Part shown: in pieces, positions 51,901-63,549 of the stretch
How positions within the stretch are numbered: the first letter of the stretch is position 1
How the letters are laid out: each line of letters opens with the position of its first letter
DNA from: Timaviella obliquedivisa GSE-PSE-MK23-08B
GTDB taxonomy: Bacteria > Cyanobacteriota > Cyanobacteriia > Elainellales > Elainellaceae
DNA length: 64,000 nt
Direction of reading: 5' to 3'
NCBI GenBank assembly: GCA_019358855.1
Contig: JAHHII010000009.1
Span: 1 to 64,000 of the forward strand
Made by a program: the position numbers and the translations under genes
Notes under the pieces: generated by a model
What the model saw: only the letters and a program-made list of their open reading frames with translations
Told to the model about the DNA's origin: nothing
The model's database searches: none

Positions 51901-54900
51901 CACTATCAGCATCGCTTACAGAAATTGCACTATCGATCGCCACTGCTCCTGCATTTTCAGCATAAGCCAGCACGCTTACAGAACTGATTACCACTGGAAC
52001 GTTATTAACTGCTGTAATTTGAATGCTACGAGTCGCGATATTGCTGATTGCAAAACCATCTGTCACAGAGATTTGCAGCGTGCGAAGGGTGGTGTCAGGA
52101 TTATTGCTGCTGTTGGTATAAGTAATCGATCGCAGTGCCATTTGATAATTGGCGATCGCTGATGATCCACTTAGGGTCAAAACTCCAGCATTAAAGCTGC
52201 CAGAAATGCCATTTTGGTTGACAAAGCTGAGGGTATCTTGTCCTGCGACATAGTTAGTTAGGGTAATGGTCGCTCCAGTCAACGTAGTGCTATCTGGATC
52301 ACTAACTCCCATATTTGTGTCGATCGCCAATGCCCCGGCATTTTCGTTATAGAGCAAACTTCCAGCCGTAGCGTTGACTATAGGTGCCGTGTTAATCGGC
52401 GTAATAATGATAGGGCGGATAATCGCTGGATTGCTCGTCGTCGTGCCATCGGTAACGGTAATCTCAATTTGCCGAGGCGTGGTTGCAGGATTATTGCTGG
52501 TGTTGGTATAGGTAACAGATTGGAGCGCCGCTTGGTATTGGGCAACCGTTGCCGTTCCAGTCAGAGTCAGCACTCCCGTTACCGGATCGAAAGTGCCGAT
52601 GATGGGAGGTTGATTCAGGAAGGTTAGGACATCTTGCCCTGGCACAAAGCCCGTTAGAGTAATTGTTGCTCCCGTCGAATTAGTGCTATCAGGGTCAGTC
52701 AGCGTAATGCTTGGATCAATCGGCACAGCGCCAGAATTTTCGTTGTAATTCAGAGGTGTGCCGCTGCCGCTGCCGCTGGGTGGACTTTCTAAAGTATTGA
52801 CTTGAATGTCGCGGCTAGTAGGAATGCTGCCCTCGATCCCGTCGTTCACTCGGAACTCAATCGATCGCGTTACTCCCGTAGGATTGGCGCTGCTGTTAGT
52901 GTAGGTAATGGTGCGTAAAGCGGCTTGGTAGTTAGCAAGTGTAGTTGTACCTGTTAGGGTCAGCACTCCGCTTATCGCATTGAAGTTGCCCGTAATACCT
53001 AGCTGATTAACGAAGGTCAGTGTATCTTCTGCTGCTACATAACCACCAATGGTAATGGTTGCACCAACAAGATTGGTGCTATCGGTGTCGCTGACGGAGA
53101 GAACAGCGTTATCAATGGCGATCGCTCCCTGTCCCTCTGTATAAACAAGTAGCGTTCCAGCTAGAATTAAAGTAGGTGGGGTATTCGCGGTAATCTGAAT
53201 CGATCGACTTGTCGCAGCACTATCTTCGATCCCATCATTAACTATAATTTGAAGCGATCGGGGTGTCGTTGTCGGGTTACTACTGCTATTGGTATAAGTT
53301 AGAGTTGCTAATAGCGCTGAATAGTTTGCCAAAGTAGCATTACCCACGAAGGCAATGATGCCTGTTGCTGGATCAAATCCTCCAGTAATGCCAGTTGGCA
53401 GCGTCCCGAACGCTAGTGTGTCTTCACCTGCGACATAGCCTATGAGTTGAACCGTTGCACTACTGAGGTTAGGACTGTCGGTATCGCTAACAGTCAACCC
53501 GCCTGTAACTGCCAGGGCACCCTGGTTTTCGGTGTAAGAAATTGCAGTAGTGGCTGTAGTAATAACAGGCGCAGCATTCACCACAATTTGAATAACCCGA
53601 CTGCCAATGTTGCTATCCTCAACGCCATCATTAACTTGAAACTGCAAAGTACGAGTGGTTGCCGCAGGGGTAGGATTGGTGTTGGTATAGGTAATGGATT
53701 GAAGTAGAGTTTGATAAGTGGCGATCGCCACAACGCCAGTCAACGTCAAGACTCCAGTTGCCGTATCAAAACTACTCGTGATGCCAGCTTGAGGATTCGT
53801 AATCGCTAAAACATCTTCTCCCGCCACGTATCCAACAAGGGTGACTTTGGCACTGGATAGGTTAGGGCTATTAGGGCTATCGCTATCACTCACAGTCAGC
53901 CCGTTATCAATGACAGCGGCTCCCTGGTTATCAGAATAGTTGAGCGTTGCGGCTGTAACGGTAATAATGGGTGGCGCATTGGAAGTAACCTGAATGCTCC
54001 GACTCGCTACTAAGCTGTCAGCCAGTCCATCGTTGACTATAATTTCAATCGTGCGAGTAGTGGTAGTGGGTGTGCTACTGCTGTTGGTATATTTAAGCGA
54101 TCGCAGCGTCGTTTCATAATTTGCAACGCTAGTAACTCCTGTAAAGGCGATCGTTCCGGTGGCGGTATCAAATACTCCAGTGATTCCGGGTGCGGCTACA
54201 AAACTTAGAGAATCTTCTCCGGCAACGTAGCCATTAATAGCAACAGTGGCGCGGTCTAAGGTGGTGTTATCAACATCTTCAACAGTCAAGACACCATCGA
54301 CAAAAACTGCTCCTGCATTTTCGGTATAAATGTAAGAAACACTGTCGATCGTGATCTCTGGAGGATTGTTAACCCCAATAATTTGTATTGTGCGCGTCGC
54401 TAAGTTGCCGTCGCTAATTCCGTCGTTTGCTCGGAAGCGAATGGTACGAGTGAAGCCCGTAGGATTGTCGCTAGTATTGATGTAGGTAACGGAGCTAAGA
54501 ACAGTTTGATAATCTGCTTTTGACGCAGTGCCCGTGAAGGTGAGAACACCTGTTGCCCGATCAAAATCTCCATCTATTCCAGGCTGAGGCGTAAAATCAA
54601 GAATATCTTGCCCATCGACATAACCACCAATAGTGACAGCTGCACTTGCCAAATCGTCGCTGTCAATATCCATCACAGTAATGTTCTGATCAATGATCAC
54701 TGCCTCATCATTTTCGTTATAGGTCAGTGAACCATCGGTGGTAGTGATTATGGGTGCATTCAGAGTATCATCAACAGTAATAATTCTCTGTTTCACGACA
54801 CTGGTTACCGTCGTATCATCAGTCACGCTGAACGTTACTGTGCGGGAAGTTTCGGCAGGAGTAAGGCTGTTGTTTGCATAGGTTAGGGCACGGAGCGCTG

Positions 54901-57586
54901 CCTGGTAATCGGCAACAGAGGCGCTGCCTGTCAAAGTCCACGAGACAGTCGTGGCATCAATGACGTTGAAAGTACCGACAATGCTATTAGGCGATACAAA
55001 CCCAAAGACATCTTCTGGAGCAACCACGCCGCTAATGGTGACGATCGCCCCGGTTAAAATAGTGCTATCGGGATCGGTGAGTACCAAGCCTTCGTCGATC
55101 GCCACAATGCCATCATTTTCAACGTAGTTGAGGTTAGTAGAGGTCGGAGTCACGAGCGGAGGATCATCAACCAGCGTAACTTTGACGATATGGCTGGCTG
55201 GGGCACTGATGCTAGTGCCATCGTTGACTGTGAATTGAACAATGCGATCGCCTGCTGTGGGAGTTGGCTTACTGTTGGTGTAAGTAATCGATCGCAGTGC
55301 CGCCTGGTAATTGGCGATCGTCGTCGTGCCAGTTAGCTCTAAAACGCCCGTTCCATCGCTCCAAGTCCCGATAATGCCAAGGCTATTAGTAAAGGCAAGG
55401 ACATCTTCTCCCATCACAAAGTTCGTAATTCTGACGGTTGCCCCAGTAATGTTGGCGCTATCAACATCGCTAACGGTCAATGTCGTCGGAGCGATAACTT
55501 GGGAACCTGTATTTTCTAGATAAATTAATGTGCCCGTGGTCATTACCACTGGAGGATCGTCTATCGCAGAGATCTGGATGGTTCGGGAGACAACTAAACT
55601 GTTGCCACTGCCATCATTGACGACAAAATCAACGGTGCGATCGGGAGTAGGCGGATTACTCGTACTTCTAAACGTAATAGAACGCAATGCGGTTTGATAT
55701 TCAGCCTCTGTTGCCGTTCCAGTCAGCGTCAGCACGTTACCAGCCAGTGTTCCAGAGATTGTTCCCTGATTCGTAAAGCTCACTGTGTCTTCCCCGACCA
55801 CCAAACCGTTAACTGTTACGGTTGCGCCTGTGATGTTGTCGTTATCTAAATCAGTAACAGTGACAGCAGGATCGATCGCCACTGCTGCTCCGTCTTCCGC
55901 AAAAATCAAGGTCGAATTAGTAACACCAACAATCGGCAGATCATTCACTGCCGTAATTTTGACAGTGCGAACAACGCTGCTATTGCTCGCCCCGTCACTG
56001 ACAGAAATAGTGATCGGGCGATCGCTCGTATTGGGCTGGTCGCTGCTATTGGTATAGGTAATCGATCGCAGTGCCGTTTGATAATTCTCAACCGAGGCTT
56101 GTCCAATTAGGGTTAAAACACCCGTTACAAAGTTGAATGTACCGACAATTCCATTCTGGTCAATAAAATCCAGTGAGTCCTGTCCAGCCACATAATTGCC
56201 AATGCTCAGGGTTGCACTCTGCAAGTCAGCACTATCTGCATCAGACACTCCAATAGTAGTATCTAGAAAGACTGCACCCTGGTTTTCGGCATACCCTACC
56301 AAAGCAGCAAGGGGTGTTAAAACGGGAGGTGCACTAAGCGGAATGGTAAACCCTTGGGCAAAGACACCACTCGCGCTACCGTCCTGGTCTTGGCTTGTCC
56401 ACGCCACAATGAAATCGCCGCTGGCATTGGCAGCGATCGAGGCATTGTCTTGATTGAGCAGTGTTTGTCCAGTGTTGACTAAAAACGGTGCTTCGATCGC
56501 CAATCCTGCTGCATCAAAGCGTCGTGCATAAACGCCTGAGCCTGAGCTATCGCCCAGCGTACCATCATCACTAGTCCAAGTAATGATGAAACCGCCTCCA
56601 TCCGTCATCGTTACGATAGAGTCTCGTTGGTTGCCCATAATCCCAGATGTTGCACCGGGGTTAAGGACTCGGAACTCATTCCCGATCGCAACTCCAGCAG
56701 CGTCATAGCGTCGTGCATAAATTTCGTTGCCGTTTATTGCACCTTCGTCGCTCGTCCAGGTCACGACAAAACTGCCATCTGCTGCCATGGCTACGCTGGC
56801 GGTCTTTTGATCCTTCGCCGTAATTTCATTAATTTGAAACTCAGTTCCTTGTCTCACACCTGCTGCGGTGTAGCGTTGACCAAAAACACCTGCTCCCTCG
56901 CCATCCTGTGCCTGACTCTCCCAAACGATGACAAAGCTGCCATCATCTGCCATGGCAACAGAGGGCTTAAGTTGGTTACCAGCAATAACAGAGTTGACCT
57001 GAAATTCGTTGCCAAATGCAGTTCCGTCACTGTTGAAGACACGGGCACGAACCCCATTTTCAACGTCAATTAGGTCAGCATTAGACACCCAGGTTACGAC
57101 AAATTTGCCGTTGGCTGAGGTGGCGATCGCAGAATTGTACTGATCGCCGTCTGTATCTTGGTTAATTAGAAATTCACCGCCTACCGCAGTCCCATTCGCC
57201 TGATAAATGCGAGCGTGGACTCCGCTCAAACTGACATCGGGCAATATCTCATTGTCATCTGACCAAGTGACGACATAGTTGCCATTTTGCAGCAGCGCGA
57301 TCGAAGTGGTTGACTGGTTTTTGTCAGTATTTGGGTTAACTCTGATTTCAGCGCTCGTTGGGGTGCCATCTTGATCAAAAAAGCGAACGTAAGCTCCCCA
57401 CTCCGATCCAACAGATCCATCTTGACCTCGGCTCGACCAAGTAATTGCAAAGCTGCCATCTGCCGCCATTGCCACTGCCCTCATGGGGCGAGCTTGATCT
57501 GAAACTAGTGCAGAAGCTGAAGTAAGCTGATCACTGATAGTGAACGTGTTAGCTTGAATGGCGGGGAAGAGAGGATTGACTGGCAT
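48905..57586 (-). CDS. Giant RTX adhesin-like protein with cadherin-like repeats
   Basis: About 2893 aa from the ATG at 57586 ([15 protein letters not shown]); an upstream TTG at 57634 is less likely. N-terminus (about 35-430): seven repeats of the form [26 protein letters not shown]. Middle (about 435-2540): sixteen cadherin-like repeats of about 130 aa, each with YxENxGAVAID, SDxDSxxLxGATVTI, GYVAGQDxLxF and [13 protein letters not shown] segments. C-terminus (about 2630-2893): RTX nonapeptides (GGAGNDRL) and a DITDFRP-type T1SS secretion tail. It should be exported by a type I system and bind Ca. Likely an adhesin or motility/biofilm surface protein; no enzyme domain is seen. Confidence 0.88.
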   Translation of the reverse strand: MPVNPLFPAIQANTFTISDQLTSASALVSDQARPMRAVAMAADGSFAITWSSRGQDGSVGSEWGAYVRFFDQDGTPTSAEIRVNPNTDKNQSTTSIALLQNGNYVVTWSDDNEILPDVSLSGVHARIYQANGTAVGGEFLINQDTDGDQYNSAIATSANGKFVVTWVSNADLIDVENGVRARVFNSDGTAFGNEFQVNSVIAGNQLKPSVAMADDGSFVIVWESQAQDGEGAGVFGQRYTAAGVRQGTEFQINEITAKDQKTASVAMAADGSFVVTWTSDEGAINGNEIYARRYDAAGVAIGNEFRVLNPGATSGIMGNQRDSIVTMTDGGGFIITWTSDDGTLGDSSGSGVYARRFDAAGLAIEAPFLVNTGQTLLNQDNASIAANASGDFIVAWTSQDQDGSASGVFAQGFTIPLSAPPVLTPLAALVGYAENQGAVFLDTTIGVSDADSADLQSATLSIGNYVAGQDSLDFIDQNGIVGTFNFVTGVLTLIGQASVENYQTALRSITYTNSSDQPNTSDRPITISVSDGASNSSVVRTVKITAVNDLPIVGVTNSTLIFAEDGAAVAIDPAVTVTDLDNDNITGATVTVNGLVVGEDTVSFTNQGTISGTLAGNVLTLTGTATEAEYQTALRSITFRSTSNPPTPDRTVDFVVNDGSGNSLVVSRTIQISAIDDPPVVMTTGTLIYLENTGSQVIAPTTLTVSDVDSANITGATVRITNFVMGEDVLAFTNSLGIIGTWSDGTGVLELTGTTTIANYQAALRSITYTNSKPTPTAGDRIVQFTVNDGTSISAPASHIVKVTLVDDPPLVTPTSTNLNYVENDGIVAIDEGLVLTDPDSTILTGAIVTISGVVAPEDVFGFVSPNSIVGTFNVIDATTVSWTLTGSASVADYQAALRALTYANNSLTPAETSRTVTFSVTDDTTVTSVVKQRIITVDDTLNAPIITTTDGSLTYNENDEAVIIDQNITVMDIDSDDLASAAVTIGGYVDGQDILDFTPQPGIDGDFDRATGVLTFTGTASKADYQTVLSSVTYINTSDNPTGFTRTIRFRANDGISDGNLATRTIQIIGVNNPPEITIDSVSYIYTENAGAVFVDGVLTVEDVDNTTLDRATVAINGYVAGEDSLSFVAAPGITGVFDTATGTIAFTGVTSVANYETTLRSLKYTNSSSTPTTTTRTIEIIVNDGLADSLVASRSIQVTSNAPPIITVTAATLNYSDNQGAAVIDNGLTVSDSDSPNSPNLSSAKVTLVGYVAGEDVLAITNPQAGITSSFDTATGVLTLTGVVAIATYQTLLQSITYTNTNPTPAATTRTLQFQVNDGVEDSNIGSRVIQIVVNAAPVITTATTAISYTENQGALAVTGGLTVSDTDSPNLSSATVQLIGYVAGEDTLAFGTLPTGITGGFDPATGIIAFVGNATLANYSALLATLTYTNSSSNPTTTPRSLQIIVNDGIEDSAATSRSIQITANTPPTLILAGTLLVYTEGQGAIAIDNAVLSVSDTDSTNLVGATITIGGYVAAEDTLTFVNQLGITGNFNAISGVLTLTGTTTLANYQAALRTITYTNSSANPTGVTRSIEFRVNDGIEGSIPTSRDIQVNTLESPPSGSGSGTPLNYNENSGAVPIDPSITLTDPDSTNSTGATITLTGFVPGQDVLTFLNQPPIIGTFDPVTGVLTLTGTATVAQYQAALQSVTYTNTSNNPATTPRQIEITVTDGTTTSNPAIIRPIIITPINTAPIVNATAGSLLYNENAGALAIDTNMGVSDPDSTTLTGATITLTNYVAGQDTLSFVNQNGISGSFNAGVLTLSGSSAIANYQMALRSITYTNSSNNPDTTLRTLQISVTDGFAISNIATRSIQITAVNNVPVVISSVSVLAYAENAGAVAIDSAISVSDADSASLNSATLAINGYVLGQDILSFTTQNGISGVFNAAIGVLQLTGSSTVANYQAALRSVTYTNNSNNPSTALRTLRVVVSDGIGTSAPADRLIQVSVVNTPPAVINSLTPLTYTESAGAIVVDGAIAVSDVDSNTLTGATIALGGYVSGEDLLNFDNQGGISGSFNAGTGVLTLSGSAPIASYQVALRSITYSNLSSNPSVVARTVQFTVSDGTTLSAPSSRTIQVVQLNSPPVVATSTATLSYVEQAGAMAIDPGMFVLDSDSANLTGATVTLGGYVAGQDNLLFSSQNGISGSFNSTAGVLTLTGNATVASYQAALRSIAYLNNSTNPVTTNRSVQFTVTDGTATSNLAIRGIQVTSVNNPPVIILPSQVLTFPRMAGAIAISPTLVASDPDSPNLEGATITLGGYVAGQDSLIFADQNGIVGSFNAVTGTLSLTGTATVTLYQAALRSLIYSNNSDTPATTPRTVSISLTDGAASSNAATVQIQFDNRLSVPVLDLNGTSGGVDFSSTFVISGAPVAIAANDAKLMGQNNAIAFAQVRISNLLDGQAEELLVNTTGTGISAAYRNGILTLSGAASPEQYLQVLRTVQYQNRSDQPDRATRVILFSVSDGTTTSEPAQTTVQITQVNLDAMVTTPATDVIYASSSDNTVVSVLENLQQNDTIDGGAGTDTFVLTNGAGAAFVSVGDPSNQIGGILTGITTVRNFERFDFSGFSGNVTMFGSDGINDDLVGGTGNDEIYGGAGNDRLIGNAGNDTLDGGLGNDTLNGGAGDDTYILDSISDSIIETSDNGFDTVKSSLLNYTLGENLEDLVLLRNAVLGTGNNLSNNITGNGLNNTLVGADGDDFIIGSGGKDTLLGDGGADRLNGGAGKDRLVGGKGNDMLTGGLGKDRLTGGKGKDVFFIESAKRSSRDTITDFRPADDRITVSRQGFSADLREGTIAPSEFTLGSRAKDSSDRFIYDQGTGNLFFDADGTGAAGQVWVARLANRAAIGSSNIGVAF
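50022..56334 (-). repeat. Sixteen cadherin-like repeats, about 394 bp each
   Basis: Sixteen tandem repeats inside the giant RTX gene. They diverge clearly from one another, so the array is not a recent expansion, although blocks 11-15 (nearest the RTX end) share more wording such as [11 protein letters not shown]. Confidence 0.88.
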
Positions 57587-57836
57587 GGGAGGAGTCTCTT
57601 GCAGTGCGGATGCTGAAATATGACAATAATGCAAGGCTACCCAGTTGAATTAAAACACTTGCAAACGCTCTTCCTGACTGACTTCGCCTCAGTGTTTGCT
57701 CTGAAGTTAGCGAGATGAATCTTAGGAGGGTGTTATTTTCATATCAGTACTGTTTTGCTCTGAATATTGTTCAACAAGCCTCAAAAATTAGCAGTAGTCA
57801 AGATATGATTAATTGCTGTGCTTCTAGTAATGCATC

Positions 57837-58355
57837 ATGAAACATACGCTTTCGGTTCTGGTTGAAGATGAGGCAGGAGTCCTCACCCGGATCGCAGGGC
57901 TTTTTGCCCGTCGAGGTTTTAATATTGAGAGCTTGGCGGTAGGTCCGGCTGAACAGGTCGGGATTTCACGCATCATTATGGTAGTGTTTGGCGACGATTT
58001 GGCGATCGAGCAGGTCACCAAGCAGCTTTACAAGCTCATCAATGTGCTGAAGGTGCAAGACATTACCGAAGTGCCCTGCATTGAACGAGAGCTAATGCTG
58101 CTGAAGGTCAATGCGACTAGCTCTAATCGCTCAGAAATTATTGAGCTGGCGCAAATCTTCCGGGCGCGGGTGGTGGATTTGGGCGAAGATGCTCTGACGC
58201 TTGAGGTGGTAGGTGATCCGGGTAAAATGGTGGCGATCGTTCAGATGCTGAGCCGCTTTGGGCTTCGAGAAATTGCCCGCACTGGGAAAATTTCCCTCGT
58301 CCGCGAATCGGGCGTTAATACCGAATACCTTAAATCTTTGGAGGCGCGGGTTTAG
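57837..58355 (+). CDS. ilvN: Acetolactate synthase small (regulatory) subunit
   Basis: 172 aa. An N-terminal ACT domain ([35 protein letters not shown]) and a C-terminal ALS_ss_C domain are typical for IlvN/IlvH. It binds valine and controls the catalytic IlvB subunit in branched-chain amino acid synthesis. ilvB is not in the window. It is convergent with the glycosyltransferase gene, with a 26-bp coding overlap. Confidence 0.94.
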   Translation: MKHTLSVLVEDEAGVLTRIAGLFARRGFNIESLAVGPAEQVGISRIIMVVFGDDLAIEQVTKQLYKLINVLKVQDITEVPCIERELMLLKVNATSSNRSEIIELAQIFRARVVDLGEDALTLEVVGDPGKMVAIVQMLSRFGLREIARTGKISLVRESGVNTEYLKSLEARV

Positions 58356-59289
58356 GCTGAAAGCCACAGACTTCTGAGAGAGTGTAAAGTGGTCTACCCT
58401 TAACTTCTTCGTAAATTCGCCCAATGTATTCGCCTAGAATGCCGATGCTGATAAGTTGCACTGCACCCAGAAAGAAGACAGCAATGATAATGGTCGTATA
58501 TCCGGTCAGGGGCGAGTTGGGCGCGAAGAACCGCCAGTAAAGAACGAGAACCGCCATGAACAGAGCGATCGCCGCCGCCGTCAGTCCAATATAAGTAGAG
58601 ATTCGTAGCGGCACTCTCGAAAAGGAAACTAGCCCATTGACCGCTAGCGCAAAAGACTTACGGAACGTGTACTTTTCTTCGCCTGCAAAGCGAGGATCGC
58701 GCTCAAACAACACAGCAGTTTGTCGAAACCCAACCCATGCCCGCAGCCCCCGAATGTAGCGATTGCGCTCTGGCATGGCGTTGAGCAAATCTACCACTTG
58801 CCGATCCATCAGGCAAAAGTCGCCTGTATCGGTAGGAATCTCCACATCTGCCAGGTTACGCAGCACTCGGTAGAAGCCGTAAGCCATCAGCCGCTTAAAC
58901 CAGTTTTCCTTCAGTCTTTGGGTGCGCTGGGCATAAACGACCGCATAGCCTTCTCGCCACCGCTTCGCCATCTCCAGCACCAACTCTGGCGGATCTTGCA
59001 AATCTGCATCCATCACCACGATCGCCTGTCCTCGGCAAAAGTTAAGCCCAGCCGTTACCGCAATTTGGTGCCCAAAGTTGCGGGAGAAGCTGAGGTAGCA
59101 GAAGCGTGGATCGTGGGCATGGAGTTGGCGCAGAAAATGAAGAGAGCGATCGCGGCTACCATCATTCACCAAAATCACCTCAACTTCACCCCCTAACTGT
59201 TCCATGACGATCGTAAGCCGACGGAAAAGTTCAGGAATATTCGCTTCCTCATTGTAAATCGGCACAATAAAGGAAAATTGGACAACCAT
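58330..59289 (-). CDS. Family 2 glycosyltransferase (GtrB/DPM1-like) with two C-terminal TM helices
   Basis: 319 aa. The GT-A signature is [30 protein letters not shown] and [13 protein letters not shown] (DxD-like). Two TM helices near the C-terminus (about 232-255 and 267-290) place it with the polyprenyl-phosphate glycosyltransferases (GtrB/ArnC/DPM1 type), which load a sugar onto an undecaprenyl phosphate carrier. It overlaps ilvN by 26 bp at the 3' end. It lies 4 bp downstream of an AT-rich methyltransferase gene on the same strand, suggesting an operon. Confidence 0.88.
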   Translation of the reverse strand: MVVQFSFIVPIYNEEANIPELFRRLTIVMEQLGGEVEVILVNDGSRDRSLHFLRQLHAHDPRFCYLSFSRNFGHQIAVTAGLNFCRGQAIVVMDADLQDPPELVLEMAKRWREGYAVVYAQRTQRLKENWFKRLMAYGFYRVLRNLADVEIPTDTGDFCLMDRQVVDLLNAMPERNRYIRGLRAWVGFRQTAVLFERDPRFAGEEKYTFRKSFALAVNGLVSFSRVPLRISTYIGLTAAAIALFMAVLVLYWRFFAPNSPLTGYTTIIIAVFFLGAVQLISIGILGEYIGRIYEEVKGRPLYTLSEVCGFQPKPAPPKI

Positions 59290-59293
59290 AGCT

Positions 59294-60094
59294 TTACTTC
59301 ATTGCCACAACAGCAAGGTTCCAAGCAAAGCGTTTAACAAAAGGAATTTTTTTTAGAACAGTATCTAGTTTCTCTAGGCGCTGATATTCTGGCTCTAAGC
59401 GAACTTGTTCAAGAATAATTTTTTTCCAGTAACGCTCTTCATTAGGATTAACTTTCTCAATTAAATAAAAGCGCAGAAATATCCAAAGTGTAGCGATCCA
59501 AAAAGTATCATAGGTCGTTTTTGTAAATAATCTCTGCACCGTTTTGACGATACTGATATCTAGCGGCGTTTCGTCTTCAGTCCGAACTTTAGTAGCAATT
59601 CTACGATACACATTAATCACAGGATTGTGCTTCAACGGGTCCCAGAAGCAGGCAACGCCCCCTGGTTTAAGCACGCGGTACATTTCTTTAATGGTTAACT
59701 CTGGCTCAGGAATATGATGGAGAAGATTAGAGGCATAGACAATATCAAAGGTGTTATCAGGAAAGTCAATATTCATCGCATTAATCACTTTGCCCTCGAC
59801 CTGCACCTGGTTCGCGGCTGCTAACTTCAGCGCCACTTCAACCATGCCTGGAGAGTAATCTGCGGCAACGCATTGAGCGCCCCGACTAGCAAAATAAACG
59901 CTGTTTTCACCAGCACCACAACCTAAATCCAGTAAATATTTTCCTCTAACATCACCTAATCGCTTGAGGATAAAACGATTTTCTGGAGCCGTGCAAGCTT
60001 CAAAGTAGTCTTTGGCCTTGATGCCTTCAATATCAATGGCAGCAGCCCACTGATCATGAAATTCCTGTTCTTTTTTGAGAATTTCGTCTTGCAT
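59294..60094 (-). CDS. SAM-dependent methyltransferase, AT-rich gene
   Basis: 266 aa. Motif I is [16 protein letters not shown], followed by YSPGMVEVA and [17 protein letters not shown]. The C-terminal region is basic and hydrophobic, with an odd [14 protein letters not shown] stretch that may touch the membrane. No HIP1 site is present and the gene is visibly more AT-rich than its neighbours, hinting at transfer. The 4-bp gap to the GT2 gene suggests the two work on the same lipid-linked glycan. Confidence 0.82.
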   Translation of the reverse strand: MQDEILKKEQEFHDQWAAAIDIEGIKAKDYFEACTAPENRFILKRLGDVRGKYLLDLGCGAGENSVYFASRGAQCVAADYSPGMVEVALKLAAANQVQVEGKVINAMNIDFPDNTFDIVYASNLLHHIPEPELTIKEMYRVLKPGGVACFWDPLKHNPVINVYRRIATKVRTEDETPLDISIVKTVQRLFTKTTYDTFWIATLWIFLRFYLIEKVNPNEERYWKKIILEQVRLEPEYQRLEKLDTVLKKIPFVKRFAWNLAVVAMK

Positions 60095-60195
60095 GGTGCG
60101 CGAAAATTTTGGAGCGGGTTAACAAGCTAAAAGGCTTGGTTAAACACTATAGCTTGTTGAGGGGATGTCGGGGGCATGATACTGCCCCCAAAAAA

Positions 60196-60678
60196 CTAAC
60201 CGGCACCAACTGCCATTTTTTCCCAAATTCGCTGAACAATTTGTACTCCAGTGACTGCTTGCCAGCTAAATAGCCCCAGAAGGACAACGTTTAAGGCAAT
60301 GTGTGTGGTGCGTGCCCAATCTTGACCCTTTTGCATATAGGGTGAAAGGGCAGCAGACGTAGCAATGAGTCCCATCATGCCCAAGCCTGCAAGCAGGTGA
60401 GAACCAAAAAACAACTTGCCATTATTGAGGTATGTGATTCCCATACCACCAATGCTACCTAAGACCATGAGTGCTAGCAGGAGCGAACCCATTTGGTAAT
60501 GCTTAATATTGTACTTTCCTTTAATTAGCTCTTTTTTAACATCGCCTTCAGCGCTACGGGTGCGACGAATTTGCACTCCCAGGTAAAGTGCGTAAATTGA
60601 AAGCGCCAACAATGCCCACATGAGAAGTGGGTGAATAAATTGACTCCAAACTTTGACTGATTCTGGGATCTCAAACAT
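60196..60678 (-). CDS. DUF4079 membrane protein
   Basis: 160 aa with four hydrophobic helices. The sequence IHPLLMWALLALSIYALYLG and KYNIKHYQMGSLLLALMVLG fits DUF4079, a family common in cyanobacteria. Its function is unknown; the histidine-rich membrane layout could suit a quinone- or heme-associated role, but that is speculation. It is monocistronic. Confidence 0.85.
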   Translation of the reverse strand: MFEIPESVKVWSQFIHPLLMWALLALSIYALYLGVQIRRTRSAEGDVKKELIKGKYNIKHYQMGSLLLALMVLGSIGGMGITYLNNGKLFFGSHLLAGLGMMGLIATSAALSPYMQKGQDWARTTHIALNVVLLGLFSWQAVTGVQIVQRIWEKMAVGAG

Positions 60679-60777
60679 AAGGGTTCTCTACTAAGGCTTC
60701 ATAAAAATTAGCATAACGGTTTGTTAGCCCTTGGTGAATCAGTTAGGGCAACAAAATTGAGGAATTTGCTGATACTT

Positions 60778-61644
60778 TTACTCGATCGCCAGATGATTCA
60801 AAAGTGCCTGACGCATGACCTCAACTGGGGCAGGTTGGTTCAGCCAAAGTTCTAGGGCAACTGCGCCTTGCTGAACCAGCATTTCTAAGCCGTCAATGGC
60901 GATCGCTCCCCCTGCCTGCGCCTGCCGCAAAAACTGAGTCGGACGCGGTGTATAGATCAAGTCATAGGCGATCGCCCCCTGCTGAATTTTTTGTCTCTCT
61001 TCTGCACTCAATGGCGAACTTTCGATCTGCGGATGCATCCCGATCGGAGTTGTATTCACCAGCAAACCTGCCTGTGGAATCAGTTTCGGCAACTCCTCCC
61101 AGACATGTACTGATAGATTGTTGACTGCCAAGGGCGAATCGATCCAACTCGCTCGAAAATCTTGCAGCTTTTGCCAATTGCGTCCCACTACCTGAATTTG
61201 AGTGCATCCTAACTGCCGACATCCCATCACTACGGCTCTCGCGGCTCCCCCATTACCTAGCACGACAGCTGTCGTTTGGCTCCAATCTTGACGGTTTAGC
61301 AATGGCGCAAGAAATCCGGTGATATCGGTATTGGTGCCGCCCCAGCCTTGGGTTGTGGGATAAACCGTATTGACAGCCCCAATAGCTCGAGCAATATCGC
61401 TGACCTCTGCCAGCATTGGCATAATGGCTTGCTTATGGGGAATCGTAATGCTGAAGCCTTGGAGGTCGATCGCCCGAAATCCCTCGATCGCCACTCGCAA
61501 CTCTTCAGGTTTAACAGGTAGAGGTAGATAAATGTAATTGGCGTTAAGTTGGGCGATCGCCGCATTATGCATCACTGGAGAAAGCGAATGCGCCACCGGA
61601 TAGCCAATTACCCCAAGCAGTTTAGTTATTCCAGTAATTGCCAT
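60778..61644 (-). CDS. aroE: Shikimate dehydrogenase
   Basis: 288 aa. N-terminal shikimate-binding residues in GYPVAHSLSPVMHNAAI and TIPHKQAI (catalytic Lys), Asn/Asp in GGTNTDITGF, and a Rossmann motif VVLGNGGAARAVV. It reduces 3-dehydroshikimate with NADPH in aromatic amino-acid synthesis. It lies 79 bp downstream of ftsH, with a terminator between, so it probably has its own promoter. Confidence 0.95.
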   Translation of the reverse strand: MAITGITKLLGVIGYPVAHSLSPVMHNAAIAQLNANYIYLPLPVKPEELRVAIEGFRAIDLQGFSITIPHKQAIMPMLAEVSDIARAIGAVNTVYPTTQGWGGTNTDITGFLAPLLNRQDWSQTTAVVLGNGGAARAVVMGCRQLGCTQIQVVGRNWQKLQDFRASWIDSPLAVNNLSVHVWEELPKLIPQAGLLVNTTPIGMHPQIESSPLSAEERQKIQQGAIAYDLIYTPRPTQFLRQAQAGGAIAIDGLEMLVQQGAVALELWLNQPAPVEVMRQALLNHLAIE

Positions 61645-61663
61645 AAGAAAAGAAGAAAAAAGC

Positions 61664-61694
61664 CCACAAAAAAGGGTGGCATAAAACCACCCTT
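61664..61694 (-). terminator. Intrinsic terminator after ftsH
   Basis: On the minus strand the stem AAGGGTGG pairs with CCACCCTT (61687-61694 with 61672-61679) around a short loop, followed by a run of six Us. It ends the ftsH transcript 28 bp after the stop. Confidence 0.85.
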
Positions 61695-61722
61695 CTAAAC
61701 TAATTAAATTTACTTGAACAAC

Positions 61723-63549
61723 CTAAGCAACCGAAGCCATTTTCACATCACTAGTTGCTAGCAATTCCTGAAGCTCTTCAGAATCGACAGTTTCCCGCTC
61801 AATCAACATATCAGCCAAAGCATTTAGCACTGAACGGTTTTCCGTCAAAACTACCTTTGCCCGGCGATACGCCTGCTCCACCAAATTGCGGACTTCATCA
61901 TCGATCGTTGCAGCCGTTTCTTCAGAAAAGTCACGCTCTGCCATAATATCGCGCCCCAAGAACATCCCGCCCTGAGAACGACCCAGTGCGATCGGGCCGA
62001 GGCGATCGCTCATGCCAAACCGGGTTACCATCTGCCGTGCCACCCGCGCCACCTGCTGAAGGTCACTGGAAGCACCCGTTGTCACTTCTTCCTCACCAAA
62101 GACGATTTCCTCGGCAATTCGACCGCCTAGCGCCACCGCCATTTGGTTTTGCAAGTAAGAGCGAGAAGACATTTGATCTTCACGGGGCACAAACCAGGTT
62201 AAACCGCCTGCACGACCCCGAGGAATAATGCTGACCTTTTGAACCGGATCATAGTCAGGCATCAGCGCACCAACCAGAGCATGACCCGCTTCATGATATG
62301 CCACCAGTGTTTTCCGCTTTTCGCTCATCACCCGATCTTTCTTCTCAGGACCAGCCATCACGCGATCGATCGCATCATTGACTTCATCCATTGAGATTTC
62401 AGTTAGGTTACGACGAGCGGCAAGAATAGCTGCTTCGTTCAGCAGGTTTGCCAAATCAGCACCCGTAAACCCAGGCGTGCGTCGAGAAATCTTATCAAGG
62501 TCAACGTCTTTCGAGAGGGTCTTGCCACGAGCATGAACGTTGAGGATTTCCAAACGTCCAGCAAAGTCGGGGCGATCGACCACCACCTGGCGATCGAAAC
62601 GACCTGGACGAAGCAAGGCTGCATCCAATACATCAGGACGGTTAGTAGCAGCAATCAAGATAATGCCTGTATTGCCCTCGAAGCCGTCCATTTCGGTCAG
62701 CAACTGGTTCAGGGTTTGTTCCCGCTCATCGTTGCCGCCGCCAAGACCTGCGCCCCGCTGACGACCGACTGCATCAATTTCATCAATAAAGACGATACAA
62801 GGCGCATTGGCTTTGGCTTGCTCGAACAAATCGCGGACGCGGGAAGCACCTACACCCACAAACATTTCTACAAACTCTGAGCCAGAGATAGAGAAGAAAG
62901 GAACGCCAGCTTCACCTGCTACAGCTTTCGCCAAGAGAGTTTTACCAGTTCCAGGAGGTCCAACTAACAAAACGCCTTTAGGAATTTTTGCCCCGACTGC
63001 GGTGAAGCGATCGGCATTCTTCAGAAAGTCTACGACTTCAGAAAGTTCTAACTTTGCCTGTTCAATCCCTGCCACATCGCCAAAAGTCACCTGGGTTTGA
63101 GGCTCCATCTGAACGCGGGCTTTTGACTTACCAAAGTTCATGGCTTGGCTGCCTGGACCACTCTGCGCCCGACGCAGCACAAAAAATAGCACGACCAAGA
63201 GCAAGAACGGAATCAGCAGCGTGCTGAGAATCCTGGCTATACCGTTGTCCTCTCCTTGTTGAGTGACGGAGATGTCAACGTTATTCTTTTGCAAAATGTC
63301 TAACAATTCAGGATCATTAGGAAGGTTAATGCCGTAGGTTTCACCGTCATTTGCCTTAGCTTGAGCAAATTGCCGATCAGAGCGAATCGCCACTTTCTCA
63401 ACTTGACCTGAACTGACTTGATTAATAAATTCGCTGTACCGCCACGTCTTGATGGGGGGTTGTCTGTTGTCCCAAAGTGCCGTTGCCAGAAAGATGACAA
63501 CTACAACCAAAAGGGCATACAGCCCTGCATTTTTCCACCGCTTATTCAC
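61723..63549 (-). CDS. ftsH: ATP-dependent zinc metalloprotease FtsH
   Basis: 608 aa with a GTG start. TM1 (residues 8-26) and TM2 (about 108-125) flank a periplasmic loop; AAA+ domain with GPPGTGKT (Walker A, about 197-204), [10 protein letters not shown] (Walker B) and [21 protein letters not shown] (second region of homology). The zinc motif is HEAGH (about 419-423). It extracts and degrades membrane proteins, in cyanobacteria including damaged photosystem II D1. The N-terminal [14 protein letters not shown] resembles FtsH3-type isoforms, but isoform cannot be fixed here. Confidence 0.95.
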   Translation of the reverse strand: MNKRWKNAGLYALLVVVVIFLATALWDNRQPPIKTWRYSEFINQVSSGQVEKVAIRSDRQFAQAKANDGETYGINLPNDPELLDILQKNNVDISVTQQGEDNGIARILSTLLIPFLLLVVLFFVLRRAQSGPGSQAMNFGKSKARVQMEPQTQVTFGDVAGIEQAKLELSEVVDFLKNADRFTAVGAKIPKGVLLVGPPGTGKTLLAKAVAGEAGVPFFSISGSEFVEMFVGVGASRVRDLFEQAKANAPCIVFIDEIDAVGRQRGAGLGGGNDEREQTLNQLLTEMDGFEGNTGIILIAATNRPDVLDAALLRPGRFDRQVVVDRPDFAGRLEILNVHARGKTLSKDVDLDKISRRTPGFTGADLANLLNEAAILAARRNLTEISMDEVNDAIDRVMAGPEKKDRVMSEKRKTLVAYHEAGHALVGALMPDYDPVQKVSIIPRGRAGGLTWFVPREDQMSSRSYLQNQMAVALGGRIAEEIVFGEEEVTTGASSDLQQVARVARQMVTRFGMSDRLGPIALGRSQGGMFLGRDIMAERDFSEETAATIDDEVRNLVEQAYRRAKVVLTENRSVLNALADMLIERETVDSEELQELLATSDVKMASVA

